Source of the DNA: Taenia hydatigena
Taxonomy: Eukaryota; Platyhelminthes; Cestoda; Cyclophyllidea; Taeniidae
Direction of reading: 5' to 3'
Assembly: GCA_036345935.2 (NCBI GenBank)
Contig: JADWOT020000004.1
Coordinates: 10,434,565 to 10,498,564 of the forward strand
DNA length: 64,000 nt
Shown: piece by piece, positions 24,341 to 36,217 of the stretch
Layout: each line of letters opens with the position of its first letter
Position numbering within the stretch: the stretch's first letter is position 1
The notes under the pieces: model-generated
What the model was told of the DNA's origin: nothing
Seen by the model: the letters and a program-made list of their open reading frames with translations, nothing else
The model's database searches: none
Translations under genes and position numbers: made by a program

Positions 24341-25099
24341 TTATTTGTGTGGTAGAGCTTCGCGCAAGTTACTTCTCAAATAAATACGTGACATTGTATT
24401 GTTGCATAATATGGCGACACGTAAATGTAATCTACGGGGCCTAGAGAAAACAAACTCGTTCGAGCTATCTAAGAATGAGTTAATGTTTCCTCGTAATGCT
24501 GCATTGTGGAGAGGTTTTGCCTCACAAGGCGACAACGGCGACGACCATGAGAACGTCGTAAAACCACGCTGATAGGTCTCGATGGCAAAGGAAAAGTAGT
24601 TGACAAAAAGCAAATGGGGCTCAAGAATAGGGACGCTAAAACACAGCAATAAGTTGTTCTTGGTTGTGGAACACTAACTGGAAAGCGGTTGGGCAATTTC
24701 AATATGTGCAACAAATGTGATGCAGCGTTCCAAGACTTCATTAAAAGCAAAAGAGGGCATAATACTTAAATAGAATATATATATATTCAGCAAGCAGAGT
24801 GTAGAGACCGGTGGCGTGGTCCAAAGGCCAGCTCGCCCGTTTGGAGCAACATGGTCACCCAAGTCACCGTAGCCGAAACCGGCAATCAAACAAACAATGC
24901 ATTCACTTTGAGGCATTGTAGAGAAATCAGAATGTAGTAAATAAAAAGCGTAAGAATTAGAAATGCAGAAACAATAGAAGAAATTAGGCATGCATATGCA
25001 AAGGGTGAAAATCCTCTTGTCATAAAATACTATACAAAAAGATTGGGTGGCTATCATCAGGTTAAGAAGATGAATTGAAGATAAATGTGAATGACACAT
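24341..25099 (-). other. Open-frame region, broken here, intact in the other P2 arm
   Basis: Reading minus, a frame covering FAFNEVLERCITFVAHIEIA and on to PLHNAALRGN is interrupted by a TAG at about 24674. In the other arm (39973-40500, plus) the same position is a Trp codon and the frame stays open for 175 codons. The segment PLHNAALRGN faintly recalls an ankyrin repeat, but one motif is not enough. A second overlapping frame (24469-24750 / 40112-40393) is open in both arms, so the true frame, if any, is unclear. Confidence 0.2.
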
Positions 25100-25462
25100 A
25101 ACATTATAGGGAGAAAGGGAAACAATGAAGGATATTTGTTTCGCTCGTGGGGGTTTAATATGTTTGAATGGAGGGAGGAAAGAGGGAGGAGGAATAAGGT
25201 GGGGAGGGAGTTAAGCCATATAATTATACATTGCTGCGACACCATCGTTTTTCCACTTTTCTGACTACACTGCAGCTGCTAACCTTGTTTGATGTTAAAA
25301 TGCGCTAATTTCTGGAAGTCGCGAGGTTGCTACGACACATTCAACATTGCTGTACCGCATGGAGATGGGATGGTGCAGACTAGTTCAGCTAATTTGAAAC
25401 AAGTGGTCAATCATGAAAGAGAGCAATTACTGGACAAGAACTCATTGAGTTGTTGCTAGAAG

Positions 25463-25807
25463 ATGACGCGACTCAGGTGTAATAAAGCACCCTCACTCAC
25501 TCACTGCCATCGCTTGTTTTCGTACACTTCGCTCCCACCAACATGGCCGCAAAGGCCTGGCACGTCGGAGGCATTTGTCTTTAGCCTTGGCACAGCCGAG
25601 CCAATCGCCACAGCGATGGCAGAGATGAGATGGCAGATGAATGCGAAGAGAAAAAACAGATGGGTTAGAGTCAGTCACGATCTCACGCTTTGCGAATACA
25701 GAGCTCATGCTGATCATGTGAGGAATGATTTGCGTATACCATGCAAGATCTTCCATAGGTGTCCCGATGGGCTTTTGCTATCGTCCAAACTTAATACTCA
25801 CTTCTGA
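25463..25807 (+). other. Open frame kept in three copies, unrecognised
   Basis: A 114-codon plus-strand frame with mates at 39036-39398 (minus, 120 codons) and, in part, at 49501-49660 (plus). The shared part includes RVSHDLTLCEYRAHADHVRN and stays open in all three. The opposite strand also has an 87-codon frame (25493-25756) open in both P2 arms, so coding cannot be assigned. Confidence 0.18.
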
Positions 25808-26757
25808 ACGTGGTCGAATAAATAGACGCAGTTAATTCTTCTACCGATGAGCAAATCATGCAATTGAACTACAATAACTCTGCTTGAAAAAGCCATTGCT
25901 CAATTCATCAATTTGAAAATACTTTAGTTCACTTAACGGGAGTATGTTCCTCCCCACAGGGCGAATAATAATGTCCCTCATGAAAGGAACCACAGTGCTG
26001 ACAATGAGAGGCCTCACGTATTGGCACGATTGTGGCGACTGAGTGGAACACCTTATGGCAGATATGGAGGCTCATCAAAAGGACAGCCCTACCAATAAGG
26101 CAATGACTCAAAGCAGAAGTTACTCCTTCAAATGAACCAACTTAAAATCAACGAGAACTATTTTCACCACTTTATCATTCTATCTTACGGCTACCAACCA
26201 CCGTCTCGCATGTGTGACGCATCTAACCACTTCTTCCTCCCTTCCTTTCTTCCATCCCCCGTTTCTCTTTCCTTCTCTTCTTCGAAAAGCAAGCCTGCTG
26301 TCCCACCGGTGTAACATGTGTTGGTTCTTTCCTTACCACCACCATCGAAAATGCACATACTGGATGTGCTGCATAAATGCCTTCAACACTCACACCCGTC
26401 TTCCCGTCACACGCAGTAACATAAACCCACTACTAAAGTCATTTGAGTAACACTTTTATTCCACTCGCATTTCCAGCTCACTGGCATTGTGAGGCGACAG
26501 TACAGCCTCATCGTTGTGGGTGGTTGCTATCACTTCCACAAGCACATTCAACGCACCTACACCTCACCTAAACCACAAAGCAGCACATCGTTCCAGTCGT
26601 GCCAGCAATAATTATCATCATTAGCCGCCAACATGCACCACAATTTAGCGTAATGGCAGTGCAGTCACCACACAGAAAGCGCTGCTGACTTTCAAATGGT
26701 GAGGTTATCGATTGAATCCATTGATCGTGTCACACACTCAAACATACCGCCACTACA

Positions 26758-27589
26758 ATGTTTGCAAATCGGCTGTATGCAGAAATGCTCTTTCTGTTGG
26801 TCTACATTACGCTTTGGTTTTTCGGTCACTTTGGTTTTTTCCGTTTGCGCTTTTTCTTTCTCTCGTGGACCCTCGTGGACATGGCGCAAGCAGTGTCCAC
26901 GAGGAGAGGTAGGTGCTCGCCTTCACACACACCTCTACTAACCTCATTGTCATGCAGGTTGCCAAAGACGCCAACAGGCTGTCTCTCACAAAGCACTTCA
27001 GACAAATGTTCATGTGGAAGAAGAGTGGGTGGAGCAAGTGGAGCAGGTAGAGCAGGTGGAGGAGATGCAGAGCTCGACTGGCGCATCCGATGCGAAGCTG
27101 GTGAGGTTCCAACAGATACTGCAATTCTTCGCCCCGCCTCCAAGTCATTCGATGCGGAGGCGGCAGCGGCGGTTGGAAGCCGAAAGGAGGAGGAGGAGGA
27201 TGAGAAGACGGATGGAGACAAAGAGCCGTTCGAAGAGGGACGAGGACAGGCAGCAGGAAGAGGAGGAGGTGCGAGTGGAGCGAGAGGAGCGGGTGGAGCG
27301 TGAGCGGGAGCAGGCGCAGGTGCGGGATGGGCAGCGCGAGGAGAACGAGCAGGAGGAGGACGGGAGAATGGAGAAGGAGGTGAAGAAGGAGAGGACGCAC
27401 AATGTCATCATGGAGAGCGGTCACCACGTACACGGCAAAGCAAAGAAGACGCGCAGCGGCAGGCGGCGTCGGCTCTTCACCAACGCAATCGGTGGACTCG
27501 CGTGGCACCAACAACACAAGGGACCACCTCACCAACACCCACACCGACACCGACACCAACACCGGTTTACAGACTCCATAATGCATTGA
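26758..27589 (+). CDS. Gene A, left-arm copy: hydrophobic N-terminus plus Glu/Arg-rich protein, two exons
   Basis: I recognise no family. Exon 1 (26758-26908, first ATG after in-frame stops) encodes MFANRLYAEMLFLLVYITLW and more hydrophobic sequence to about residue 36, a membrane anchor or long signal sequence. A 49-base GT-AG intron (26909-26957; donor GTAGGT, acceptor CATGCAG) joins in frame to exon 2 (26958-27589). Exon 2 has Glu-Gln-Val repeats near residues 70-85, the segment VRFQQILQFF, a long Arg/Glu-rich stretch likely to form a helix or coiled coil, and a His-rich tail; total about 260 codons. The same intron, also 49 bases, is found in three copies. The right-arm copy (37161-38115) differs by length changes that all keep the frame. 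The GGAGGA-like composition also opens the opposite strand, so chance remains possible. Confidence 0.45.
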
Positions 27590-27977
27590 TGATGGAGCAA
27601 AGTGTGCCTCTTGCCTACCACCAATTCACACAAAGTCAAGTTGGTGAGAGCATTGTCCTTTCTGTTAATGCAGCAGCATCTGCACTATGAGCAGCAGGAG
27701 GAGGAGGAGGAGGAGAAGGGCGATGTTGTTGTCGTTGTTGTGGTTGTTAGGGACACTGTAGTTGTCACGGTTGGCTCAGCAGCAGCAGCAGCAGGAGGAG
27801 GAGGTAGATGACGATGATGACCTCCACCCATGCCAAGGGCGAAGGACTTCCGTTCGTCCGTCCGTTCGTTCGTCCCTCCGTCCGTCTGTCTCTCTTACCT
27901 TCCTATATTTTATTTCTCTCCTTTTTCATTTAGTGTTCGGTTGAGATGTCCTGGTGCCAACAATGTCTCGCCCATGT

Positions 27978-28519
27978 CCACCGTCAGAGTCGACAATTGT
28001 GCCCCTGCTGCCATCGCCGATGCCGTTGTTCACCGCCATGCGTGATGTCTCCTCGTTCTTCACTTCTTTCTCCGTTCCGATGCCTCCCCTCTCTCTCTCC
28101 CTCCCTCCCTCCCTCTCTGCCCCCCTTCCCCCTCCCTGTTTCTCTCCCTCCCTCCCCGCCTTCCTTTCTCCCTTCTTCTTCTTCCTCGAGTAGCTGCTTG
28201 TCTTCCACCGTCTCCCTTCCTTCTTTCGTATTCACATCTCACTCCTCCGCTTCCTCCCATTCGCATTCATCCGGACCTTCGGCTATGCCGTGGACGACTT
28301 CTGATGATGCGTCGGCTCCTTCCATTTCGCCACCGTCAGCGACGACTTGCAGTATCCGTTGCAATCCACCAAACCTCACATCAGATGCGACTGCTTGCGA
28401 GTTCCCTCTCCGCCCACACTCCCCACCCTGCCCATTCTGTCCCACTTCCTCTGCTTCCACATGAACATTCGTCATCTGAGGTGCTTTGTGTCAGACAGCT
28501 TCTTGGCTTCTTTGGCAAC
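27978..28519 (-). pseudogene. Paralogue B of gene A, left-arm copy, broken
   Basis: Reading minus from 28519, this matches exon 2 of gene A: the opening GTTGCCAAAGA, then NVHVE, RILQ, PDECEW (A right arm: PDEYEW), a TK...ED.Q..EEEE stretch, and EKEVKNE in a shifted frame (right-arm B; A has EKEVKKE). It has two in-frame TGA stops at positions shared with the right-arm copy, a later frame shift, and no AG acceptor before the exon (TGTGG instead of TGCAG). It lies tail to tail with gene A about 0.4 kb away. I infer an old inverted duplication of exon 2 that decayed before the P2 arms formed, or that was kept alike by gene conversion. Confidence 0.5.
28083..28170 (+). repeat. Pyrimidine-rich simple repeat (CCCTCCCT)n, left arm
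   Basis: A CCCT/CTTT-rich tract lies within pseudogene B. Its complement is the GGGA-rich tract at 36578-36676. The arms differ in length here, as expected for a slipping repeat. The G-rich strand has more than four closely spaced GGG runs. Confidence 0.9.
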
Positions 28520-29170
28520 CCACATACCACCTTTCTTATTCTCGTTCTTCTTCTCCTTTTTTGTTCAAATACATCTCTTTTGTTCATCAGACGAACGCCT
28601 TATCTCACTTATCACTTAGTAGGCGGCAGGATGCCGGTGATGTCACAGAATCCACCTCACTGTCGATTTGAGCTCACTCTCCACCGGCCACTTCGAAGCA
28701 TTCAATACCACATCCCGACTCTGTCTTATGGTCGTTGAGTTGTGTGACACCATCTCCTTCATATTATAATAAGACATTTACTTCATCAGTTGTGTATTTA
28801 TGATAGAAGAGATAAAAGACTTTGATCCACTTGCTCTTTAATTTGGCACGGGAACACACACACACACACACCGAGAGTGTGTCAATTCATGCACAATGAC
28901 GCCTGGGTGGTGGGAGGAAGAGGAGTGGGAATAATAGAAGACGCAGGCCACGTGAATTCAGAAGTGAACGCAAGGCATCAAAATGCAATCGAACAGTTGC
29001 TCAAGTAATAAATAAGTACCTCATTATTTGATTGAATTAACCATAGCTGGGTTGCTCAAATGCTGCGATGACGACGACGGCGTCGACGGTGTAGCAACCA
29101 GGCAGAACGTAGGCACCCAGTGCAGTTGCCAAGTGACAGAATCGCTTTTTGCACCCAATGCTACTAATAT

Positions 29171-29683
29171 GTGCGTCAGCAAATGACAAGTGTCGCCTCC
29201 CTCCTTACCGCCTCACTAACAATGTGGGATATGTACCACCACAACCACCACCACCACCATCACCACCACCTCCTCCTCCTTATGTGGCTGCCACCGCTGC
29301 AGCCGCCGCCACTAGAACGCAAGCCAGACCCTGGCTTTACAACCACTACTGCTACTACTACTACTACTCAGCAAAGAGAAATGGTGGGCCATCGAGTTGG
29401 TAAAGCTCCACCTACCGAGCGCCGTTTCAGTAGTATTGACATCCTACCTCAAGATTCAAACGTCGAAATTGGCAGGATGACGCGTGGAATGATGCGCTTT
29501 TCACTGTATGTGCCCTCCTCCACCTCCCATCCTCTTCTCTTCCTCCTTCCTCCCCTTCACAGACAGCCCAACACTCTACACAAGGCAGAGCTGAATTCAA
29601 CACTTCCCCTCTCAATCAACTTCTACACCATTTGTTTGCGCATACCCCACGATTTACCCATAGTCATGAGACCATGTCACTAA
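29171..29683 (+). other. Open frame with His and Pro tracts, kept in both P2 arms
   Basis: A 170-codon frame with a (CAC)n-coded His run, a Thr run and ERRFSSIDILPQDSNVEIGR. The mate at 35045-35566 (minus) has 173 codons, with in-frame gains of two His and one Asp. A second frame (29149-29403) gives a Pro-rich then Tyr-rich peptide, also open in both arms, ending beside a donor-like GTAAAG. A donor-like GTATGT follows RFSL at about 29506. No domain is recognised and low-complexity DNA may explain much of this. Confidence 0.25.
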
Positions 29684-29856
29684 GTAATCCAGCAAGCCTC
29701 ACTCCAGTCGCTGTGAATCCCTGCTGCCAGAGGTAACACCTACGCGAAACACGCTTCATCTGCTTAACAGCATTCCTCATCACCTCACCCAACAGTAGTG
29801 CCTGTTTCGCCTATACAATTACGCTAACTGCATTCACTTTTTCTAATCAACCGATC

Positions 29857-29888
29857 TCTCCTCCTCCTCCTCCTCCTCCTCCTCCTCC
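29857..29888 (+). repeat. (CTC)n microsatellite in left arm
   Basis: About ten CTC units; the matching place in the right arm (34852-34872) has only about six GGA units, so the two arms have slipped independently. Confidence 0.9.
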
Positions 29889-30677
29889 TTTTCAAATACC
29901 ACACAACACAACTGCCCCTCACCACCTTTATTGCTTTAAATACATAGGATATTCTGGATAGCCATGACTTGGTGATATGAAACACATGCCACGTAACAAG
30001 AAGAGCGGTCCCGGTGCAACGCGTTACAAACGCGTCTTCAGCAGATCCAATCAATTTGTGAAAATGCAAACGCATTGGTTAACACCATATTCCTGGAGGA
30101 GAACAAATCAATTAAGCCATCCTGTGCATGCAATTACCGCAATAAAATCATGGGTAGACACACAAAATAACCAGCATCTATGCTCCTACCTTACCTTCCA
30201 CTTTGGGAGCTCTTCCGCTTCTACTGAAATGGCGCAAAATCGGTGGTCCTTCTCAACCATTCATCCATACTTCCATTCATCCACTGTGGACATGCCACAA
30301 ACTAACGTAATCCACTCTTAACACTGTCCTGAGTCGCGAATGGCAAGACATCCATTTCCCAACAATCATTGGCCCATTATCATTGGAAAAACGGCTCATT
30401 TGAGTAGGAAGTGAAGCAAAACAACACAACACTCAGCCGAGTGCATAAGTCAGTCATTCATTTACGACCTTAACCTACCTTAGTAGCGTAGATATTCGAA
30501 CTATAAAAAGTCATTTAAAACCATCAAATTCACCACAAAGTCAGCCGAGTTATTCGAAATTGCTTTTTGATACACCTAGAAATGTCAGCAATGTTACAAA
30601 ATGCATGTCTATAGACAATTGAAATTTTCCTTGAAGACGACATATTGAAATTAAATGTTGATATTTAGACCACATTT

Positions 30678-30865
30678 ACTTTGCGCTGTTACACCTAATG
30701 ATATAGCATCAATGCTTTGATCGACTGTTAAGATTCATTGCCATATCTCTCACTCGTGCGCAATTCGTAAACTCTTGCATTTGTGTGTTTCTACTTTAAA
30801 TTTTGCGTTTGTTACAAAACTGCCCTACTTTGTGTCAATTGTTGCACCATCAAAACACACAAATA
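30678..30865 (+). repeat. Dispersed direct repeat, copy 2 (with 15436-15660)
   Basis: Second copy of the segment beginning CTTTGCGCTGTTACACC; see 15436-15660. Confidence 0.75.
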
Positions 30866-32008
30866 TTAAAAGTTTGTTTTACCGAACGAACCTTGACCTG
30901 ATTGGTCATGTTTGTACGTGGCTCGCGTAAGTGCTGCTTGTTCTGGCGACCGTTGTTTCGGATTAGTGCGCCTTTATTTAGCGTATGAGGTTGGAAACCT
31001 TGTAAGTATTTGGTGCATTTTGATTAGTTTTGCCTGTTTTGTCGTTAACAGGCATTTTAAATGCCGACTTTCTTCTTCTGCACACACACTTGCTGGAGTA
31101 AATGCAAAGGCCTCTTAATGTGACCGTTGAGACGTTTACTAAGGTGCAGTTTTGCTACATGGCACTATAAGTGATAAATTATGACTGTTTTGGCAGTGTG
31201 TGAGGTTGCATGTTTCACTAATGACGTTGGAGTTTGATTAGTGAGGTACAATTTGGTTGAGAGGAGTTATAATCTTACCGAGTGCTTGGCAATTACTTGC
31301 TTGGTGCTTTCTTGCGATCGAGCACCCACTACATGCATACTTCTGTACTTACATTTCTTCTTTTCTTATCACTCTTTATGTTAAACTAATCGTTTCAAAA
31401 ATAGCTGCAGTCGCTGTCAAGACTTTGTTTTCCATTTGCATTGCCTAATCGCGTTGATGTTTTCACTACACAATCCTTCTTGCGAATAAGTGGGATTGTT
31501 TTGGCTGTTTTCAAGTGGTTAGTCACTTTATCAAGAATGAGTTTTGATTAATGCGGTGGGGTTTGTTGAAGAGACTTGTGAGGAGTTTTAGCGTTGTTCA
31601 TTATTTCCTTGCTAGTATTCATCTTGTTTATAAATTTTACTGTCCATTTTCTTTTTCCGCTTTCATGCTAGAATAGACGTTGAAGAAGAGGAAGAGGAAG
31701 AAGAAGGAGAAGGAGATGGAGATGAAGCTGTAGCAATGAGCGTGAATCTCGTCTTCGCTATGACTTCGCGCATTCCCTAGGTAAGATTGGATTGAGTTGT
31801 TGGTGCATTTTGTGGGTGCAGTAACAGAATCGATGTGCGTTGTTCTTATGTTGGGTGGGAAGGTGCTTTTCCTGTTGACCTGTGTGGTGAAGGGTGCGCT
31901 ATTGTCATGACTGTGATATGCGTGCTGTTGGAGCAGCAGCGCATAGAGATGGCGGAGGACTGGGGGCGGGACGAGGGTAATTAGTTGTGTTGATGTGATC
32001 CTTGCTGC

Positions 32009-33208
32009 GAAAGGTGTTGTGTAGAGGGCCTCGGTGATGGTTCAATCGTAGGTTTTTTCAGCTTTGACGGCACGAGTTGGTGTCTGAGTGAGTGAGTGGG
32101 TGAGTGAGTGAGGTAGACGCAGCAGCAGGTGTGGGGCTAGTGGGAAGCTTTGGGATCACTACGCAGACTGTACTTTGTAGCAGTCTTAAGTATTTGCTTG
32201 CTAAGTCGTTTCTTCCATCGGCAGTTATGTTCGTGGGTGTTTGCTTTGCAGTGCATTGGACTGTCACACGTCCATCTCTGCATTGCTTGGTTTGTTTTTC
32301 CTTTTCAGATGCTACAAACTTACTGTGGTGATGGTGAAGTGGCATTTGATGATTGTGTGGAGTGATGGTGGGCAGTGCGAGATGTTGGAGTGATTGGCGG
32401 CGTTGGCGGTGGCGCTGTCGGTGGCGGCGTCTCGGTCTGGGTTGTGCGATGTAGGTGTCGGCAGGCATGGACAACAGGGACTACTACTGCTATTATGTGA
32501 GCATCTCTTTTTCTTCCGGGGGGGGGGGCATGGGTGGTTGAGTGGGTGGATGGGGAGGGGGGGGGGGTGGCGGGCAGGGAGGGGAGAGGCTAGGTCAGGC
32601 GTGTCATGTTTACGTGTGAAAGAGTGAAGGTGACGCTCTCTTACGACGGCGACGACGACTATGACGATGAATAGAAGCGCTATGGGTGAGAGGTCACTGG
32701 TGGCAAGTGCGGCATATTTTGCTTTTGAAGGTACGTGGATGTTGTTGGTGTGGGAGGGCGGCAGTTAATTTGTTGCTGACTGTATGGGTGATGAGTGGTG
32801 GCGCTGCTCTCGCTACTACTGCGACGTAGCCTTGAGAATGCGAATGGGTTGAAAAGACACAAGTGGGTAGTTGTGAAGAGGAGGAGGCGGAGGGGAGGAA
32901 TTGGGAGGTACAAGGTAGGGAAGGTGGGGGGGGGGGGAATTTAAGGTGAGAAGGCGAGACAACTTGTGATTTCGCTCGGAGGCTGATTCTTTATTGACGA
33001 GGTGGGCGCGTAATGTGGCTGTGGTACACTGCTTGGATGGATTGACGGTGGTCGCTTGTGTTGGCATGAGGGTCGGGTGTTGCTCTGCTGACCCGTGCTT
33101 TGCGCTAGGCGAGGGGTTGAGAAGCATCTCCACCTTACAACCCTTTTCCAATATTGCAGGTGCAATGGTTCTGAATGCTTGGAAGGCGAAGGTTTGTGAT
33201 ACTGCACG
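32009..33208 (+). repeat. Duplicated block D2, first copy
   Basis: About 1.2 kb recur in direct orientation at 48278-49480 with a few differences per hundred bases and small indels in G-runs and GACGGC repeats. The shared ends are sharp: GAAAGGTGTTGTGTAGAGGG at the left and GTGATACTGCACG at the right. Confidence 0.9.
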
Positions 33209-33424
33209 GCACAGACGGTTGGTGGACGCAGCTACATGGATTGAAGCGGCGACTCAATCGTTCTATTCTCTGCCTCCTCCACAGAGCTTTGCTTCTGCCT
33301 GTGTTGGTGCGTATGCCTGGACATCACGGACGGGGACATTCATTCGTTCATTCATTCATTCATTCATCCAACGATCGCTATCGCAACAACAGCAGTTCCA
33401 TCAGTCGTTTTGGGCTGCCCAACC
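33162..33424 (+). other. Exon-like segment with a diverged tandem partner at 33920-34107
   Basis: An acceptor-like CAATATTGCAG (to 33162) opens an in-frame stretch that ends at a donor GGTAAGTGG near 33425. It encodes SFYSLPPPQSFASA and AYAWTSRT, plus a run from (CATT)n repeats. A unit about 0.78 kb downstream has the same layout, with the acceptor-like CAATATTCTAG and PFYASPPPQSPASA then TYAWTSPT. The two therefore look like related exons of an unknown Pro/Ser/Ala-rich protein. D2' at 48-49 kb copies only the upstream part. No family recognised. Confidence 0.25.
33340..33368 (+). repeat. (CATT)n microsatellite
   Basis: Seven or so CATT units with one CGTT interruption, inside the exon-like segment at 33162-33424. 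Confidence 0.9.
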
Positions 33425-35044
33425 GGGTAAGTGGCCAATGTTGAATTTTTGCATCAGAAACGACTGGGATTTGCGGTTGAACTAACCAGTAAGAAGGTTT
33501 GGACGCAAGTTGTAATCACGGAGAGAAGGATTCTGGTTCCTCGTTAATGCGGAAGCCTAACTTGGCGTTAGAAAAAGGCGGATGGGTGAGCACGTTTGGT
33601 AGACTGTGGCCTTCACTTCAAAAAGTCGTAGGATGAGGAAGTGTGGCGATTAGGTGTTGTTCGGAGCGATGGAGTCAGTCCTTCTACTCACGTGGTGCAT
33701 TCTACTGCCACTGTATAGCACGGCAGGCGGTAAATGGTGACTGTTGTGTTTGTGCCTTGAACGACGTTTGGAGTGTGCTTAATGGGGCAGGGGGTTGCGG
33801 TATACTGTTTGGGTAGACTGGCGGTGGTCCTTGGTGTTAGTGTTGATTTGTGCTTTGCTGTTAGGAGGAGGAGGAGAAAGAGGAGGCATTTCCATCTGAC
33901 AACTCGTTGTCAATATTCTAGGTGCCTGAAGGACGGGGATTTGGAGAGTTGTCGACGGCGCTAGTTCAACCTTTCTATGCTTCACCTCCTCCACAGAGCC
34001 CCGCTTCTGCGACTGCAGCTGCTGCTACTGCCACGTATGCGTGGACATCACCGACCGACGATGCGATGGGATGTGGGTGGCTTAACAGCAAGTGCTATGC
34101 GCAATAACATCGGCCTGAGTGTTGAACTTGCTCTTAAATAACAATCTTCCTTTTGAGTACTTTACTGAATTTCAGCTGAAGATTGTTGGGACTTCTCTGA
34201 GCAGTTTTGGAAGGTTGTGGTGGACTATTTTTTGTGGTTGCACATTCAATGGCGTGGGACTAAAGCTTGACGAAAAGACGACGCGAACGGCGATAGATTG
34301 GCAACCACGAAGGCAGCAAACCCTCACAGAGTGAGGTGGCGGAGAATGAGGCAGTTGTTGCAGAAGAGTTCGGTCACTTGATTAATTTGAAGGGATCATG
34401 TCAGTTGAGATTTCTATCGAAATTGATATTGGTTGGTGGGTTGTTAAGAGGTAGTGAGTGAATTAGTTGCGGAGGCAAGGAGTTGGGCCACTTGTGACCC
34501 CGTTAAGAGAAGTCAGTTGCTGTGCCATCACCTAATTGCTCGTCCTCCTTCATCATTTGCTTAGATGCATGGAAGTCAAGTGGGCAAAGACAGACCACAG
34601 TGGGCTTCTTTTCATCCCATCAACCATCGCTCCTTCCTCGTTATTCATCAAGAATGACCTAAAAGATGAGCACTTTATGTGGAGGGAGAGAGCTGCCTGG
34701 AAACGACGTGTCTTGTTATAATGTGAAGTAGACGTTGTACACACACGCGTGGCATGTGTTTCATATCACCAAGTCATAGCTATCCAGAATATCTGATGTA
34801 TTTAAAGCAATAAAGGTGGTGAGGGACAGTTGTGTTGTGTGGTATTTGAAAAGGAGGAGGAGGAGGAGGAGAGATCGGTTGATTAGAAGAAGTGAATGCA
34901 GTTTCGTCATTGTTTAGGCGAAACAGGCACTACTGTTGGGTGTGGTGATGAGGATTGCTGCTTAGCAGATGGAGCGTGTTTCGCGTAGGTGTTACCTCCG
35001 GCAGCAGGGATTCACAGCGACTGGAGTGAGGCTTGCTGGATTAC

Positions 35045-35566
35045 TTAGTGACATGGTCTCATGACTATGGGTAAATGGTGGGGTATGCGCAAACAAATGG
35101 TGTAGAAGTTGATTGAGAGGGGAAGTGTTGAATTCAGCTCTGCCTTGTGTAGAGTGTTCGGCTGTCTGTGAAGGGGAGGAAGGAGGAAGAGAAGAGGATG
35201 GGAGGTGGAGGAGGGCACATACAGTGAAAAGCGCATCATTCCACGCGTCATCCTGCCAATTTCGACGTTTGAATCATCTTGAGGTGGGATGTCAATACTA
35301 CTGAAACGGCGCTCGGTAGGTGGAGCTTTACCAACTCGATGGCCCACCATTTCTCTTTGCTGAGAAGTAGTAGTAGTAGCAGTAGTGGTAGTAAAGCCAG
35401 GGTCTGGCTTGCGTTCTAGTGGCGGCGGCTGCAGCGGTGGCAGCCACATAAGGAGGAGGAGGTGGTGGTGATGGTGGTGGTGGTGGTGGTGGTTGTGGTG
35501 GTACATATCCCACATTGTTAGTGAGGCGGTAAGGAGGGAGGCGACACTTGTCATTTGCTGACGCAC
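35045..35566 (-). other. Open frame with His tract, mate of 29171-29683
   Basis: A 173-codon frame collinear with the left-arm frame. All indels between them are multiples of three, mostly inside CAC or CTC runs. No known domain. See 29171-29683 for the alternative frame. Confidence 0.25.
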
Positions 35567-36217
35567 ATATTAGTAGCATTGGGTGCAAAAAGCGATTCTG
35601 TCACTTGGCAACTGCACTGGGTGCCTACGTTCTGCCTGGTTGCCACACCGTCGACGCCGTCGTCGTCATCGCAGCATTTGAGCAACCCAGCTATGGTTAA
35701 TTCAATCAAATAATGAGGTACTTATTTATTACTTGAGCAACTGTTCGATTGCATTTTGATGCCTTGCGTTCACTTCTGAATTCACGTGGCCTGCGTCTTC
35801 TATTATTCCCACTCCTCTTCCTCCCACCACCCAGGCGTCATTGTGCATGAATTGACACACTCTCGGTGTGTGTGTGTGTGTGTTCCCGTGCCAAATTAAA
35901 GAGCAAGTGGATCAAAGTCTTTTATCTCTTCTATCATAAATACACAACTGATGAAGTAAATGTCTTATTATAATGTGAAGGAGATGGTGTCACACAACTC
36001 AACGACCATAAGACAGAGTCGGGATGTGGTATTGAATGCTTCGAAGTGGCCGGTGGAGAGTGAGCTCAAATCGACAGTGAGGTGGATTCTGTGACATCAC
36101 CGGCATCCTGCCGCCTACTAAGTGATAAGTGAGATAAGGCGTTCGTCTGATGAACAAAAGAGATGTATTTGAACAAAAAAGGAGAAGAAGAACAAAAATA
36201 AGAAAGGTGGTATGTGG

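Larger units (their letters stand above)
23550..29993 (+). repeat. Palindrome P2, left arm
   Basis: This 6.4 kb arm is the inverted copy of 34748-41316. The inner end is sharp: the shared run reading ATGCCACG ends at 29993 and its complement starts at 34748. The outer end lies at 23550/41316. By eye the arms differ by only a few bases per hundred. Stretches such as 28741-28900 are almost identical to 35840-36000, apart from microsatellite length changes and a 123-base difference within gene A. The arm carries gene A, pseudogene B and several open frames of unknown status. Confidence 0.95.
29994..34747. other. Palindrome P2 spacer
   Basis: The 4.75 kb between the P2 arms. It holds a dispersed repeat (30678-30865), block D2 (32009-33208), two diverged tandem units with exon-like segments (33.0-34.1 kb), and otherwise single-copy DNA. 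Open frames at 29977-30321 and 30912-31118 are short and unrecognised. Poly-G runs occur at about 32519-32528, 32557-32570 and 32926-32937. Confidence 0.8.

Noticed and set aside
24341..24649. PLHNAALRGN as an ankyrin repeat
   Set aside because: A single short match without the rest of the 33-residue repeat or any tandem partner.
25929..26111. Minus-strand frame with CQHCGSFHEGHYYSPCG as a zinc finger
   Set aside because: Cysteine spacing fits no RING, C2H2 or zinc-knuckle pattern well, and I did not find the frame kept in all of the other copies of this segment.
26807..27586. A 259-codon open frame antisense to gene A (and 253 codons at 37305-38066)
   Set aside because: It is Pro/Leu/Ser-rich, as expected for the complement of GGA/GAG repeats, and has no splice support, whereas the sense strand has a conserved GT-AG intron joining in frame.
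31672..31781. Acidic Glu-rich exon candidate with acceptor CATGCTAG and donor AGGTAAGA
   Set aside because: Splice sites look good, but every frame has a stop (the Glu-rich frame ends in TAG exactly at the donor), so at most it is non-coding or a chance match.
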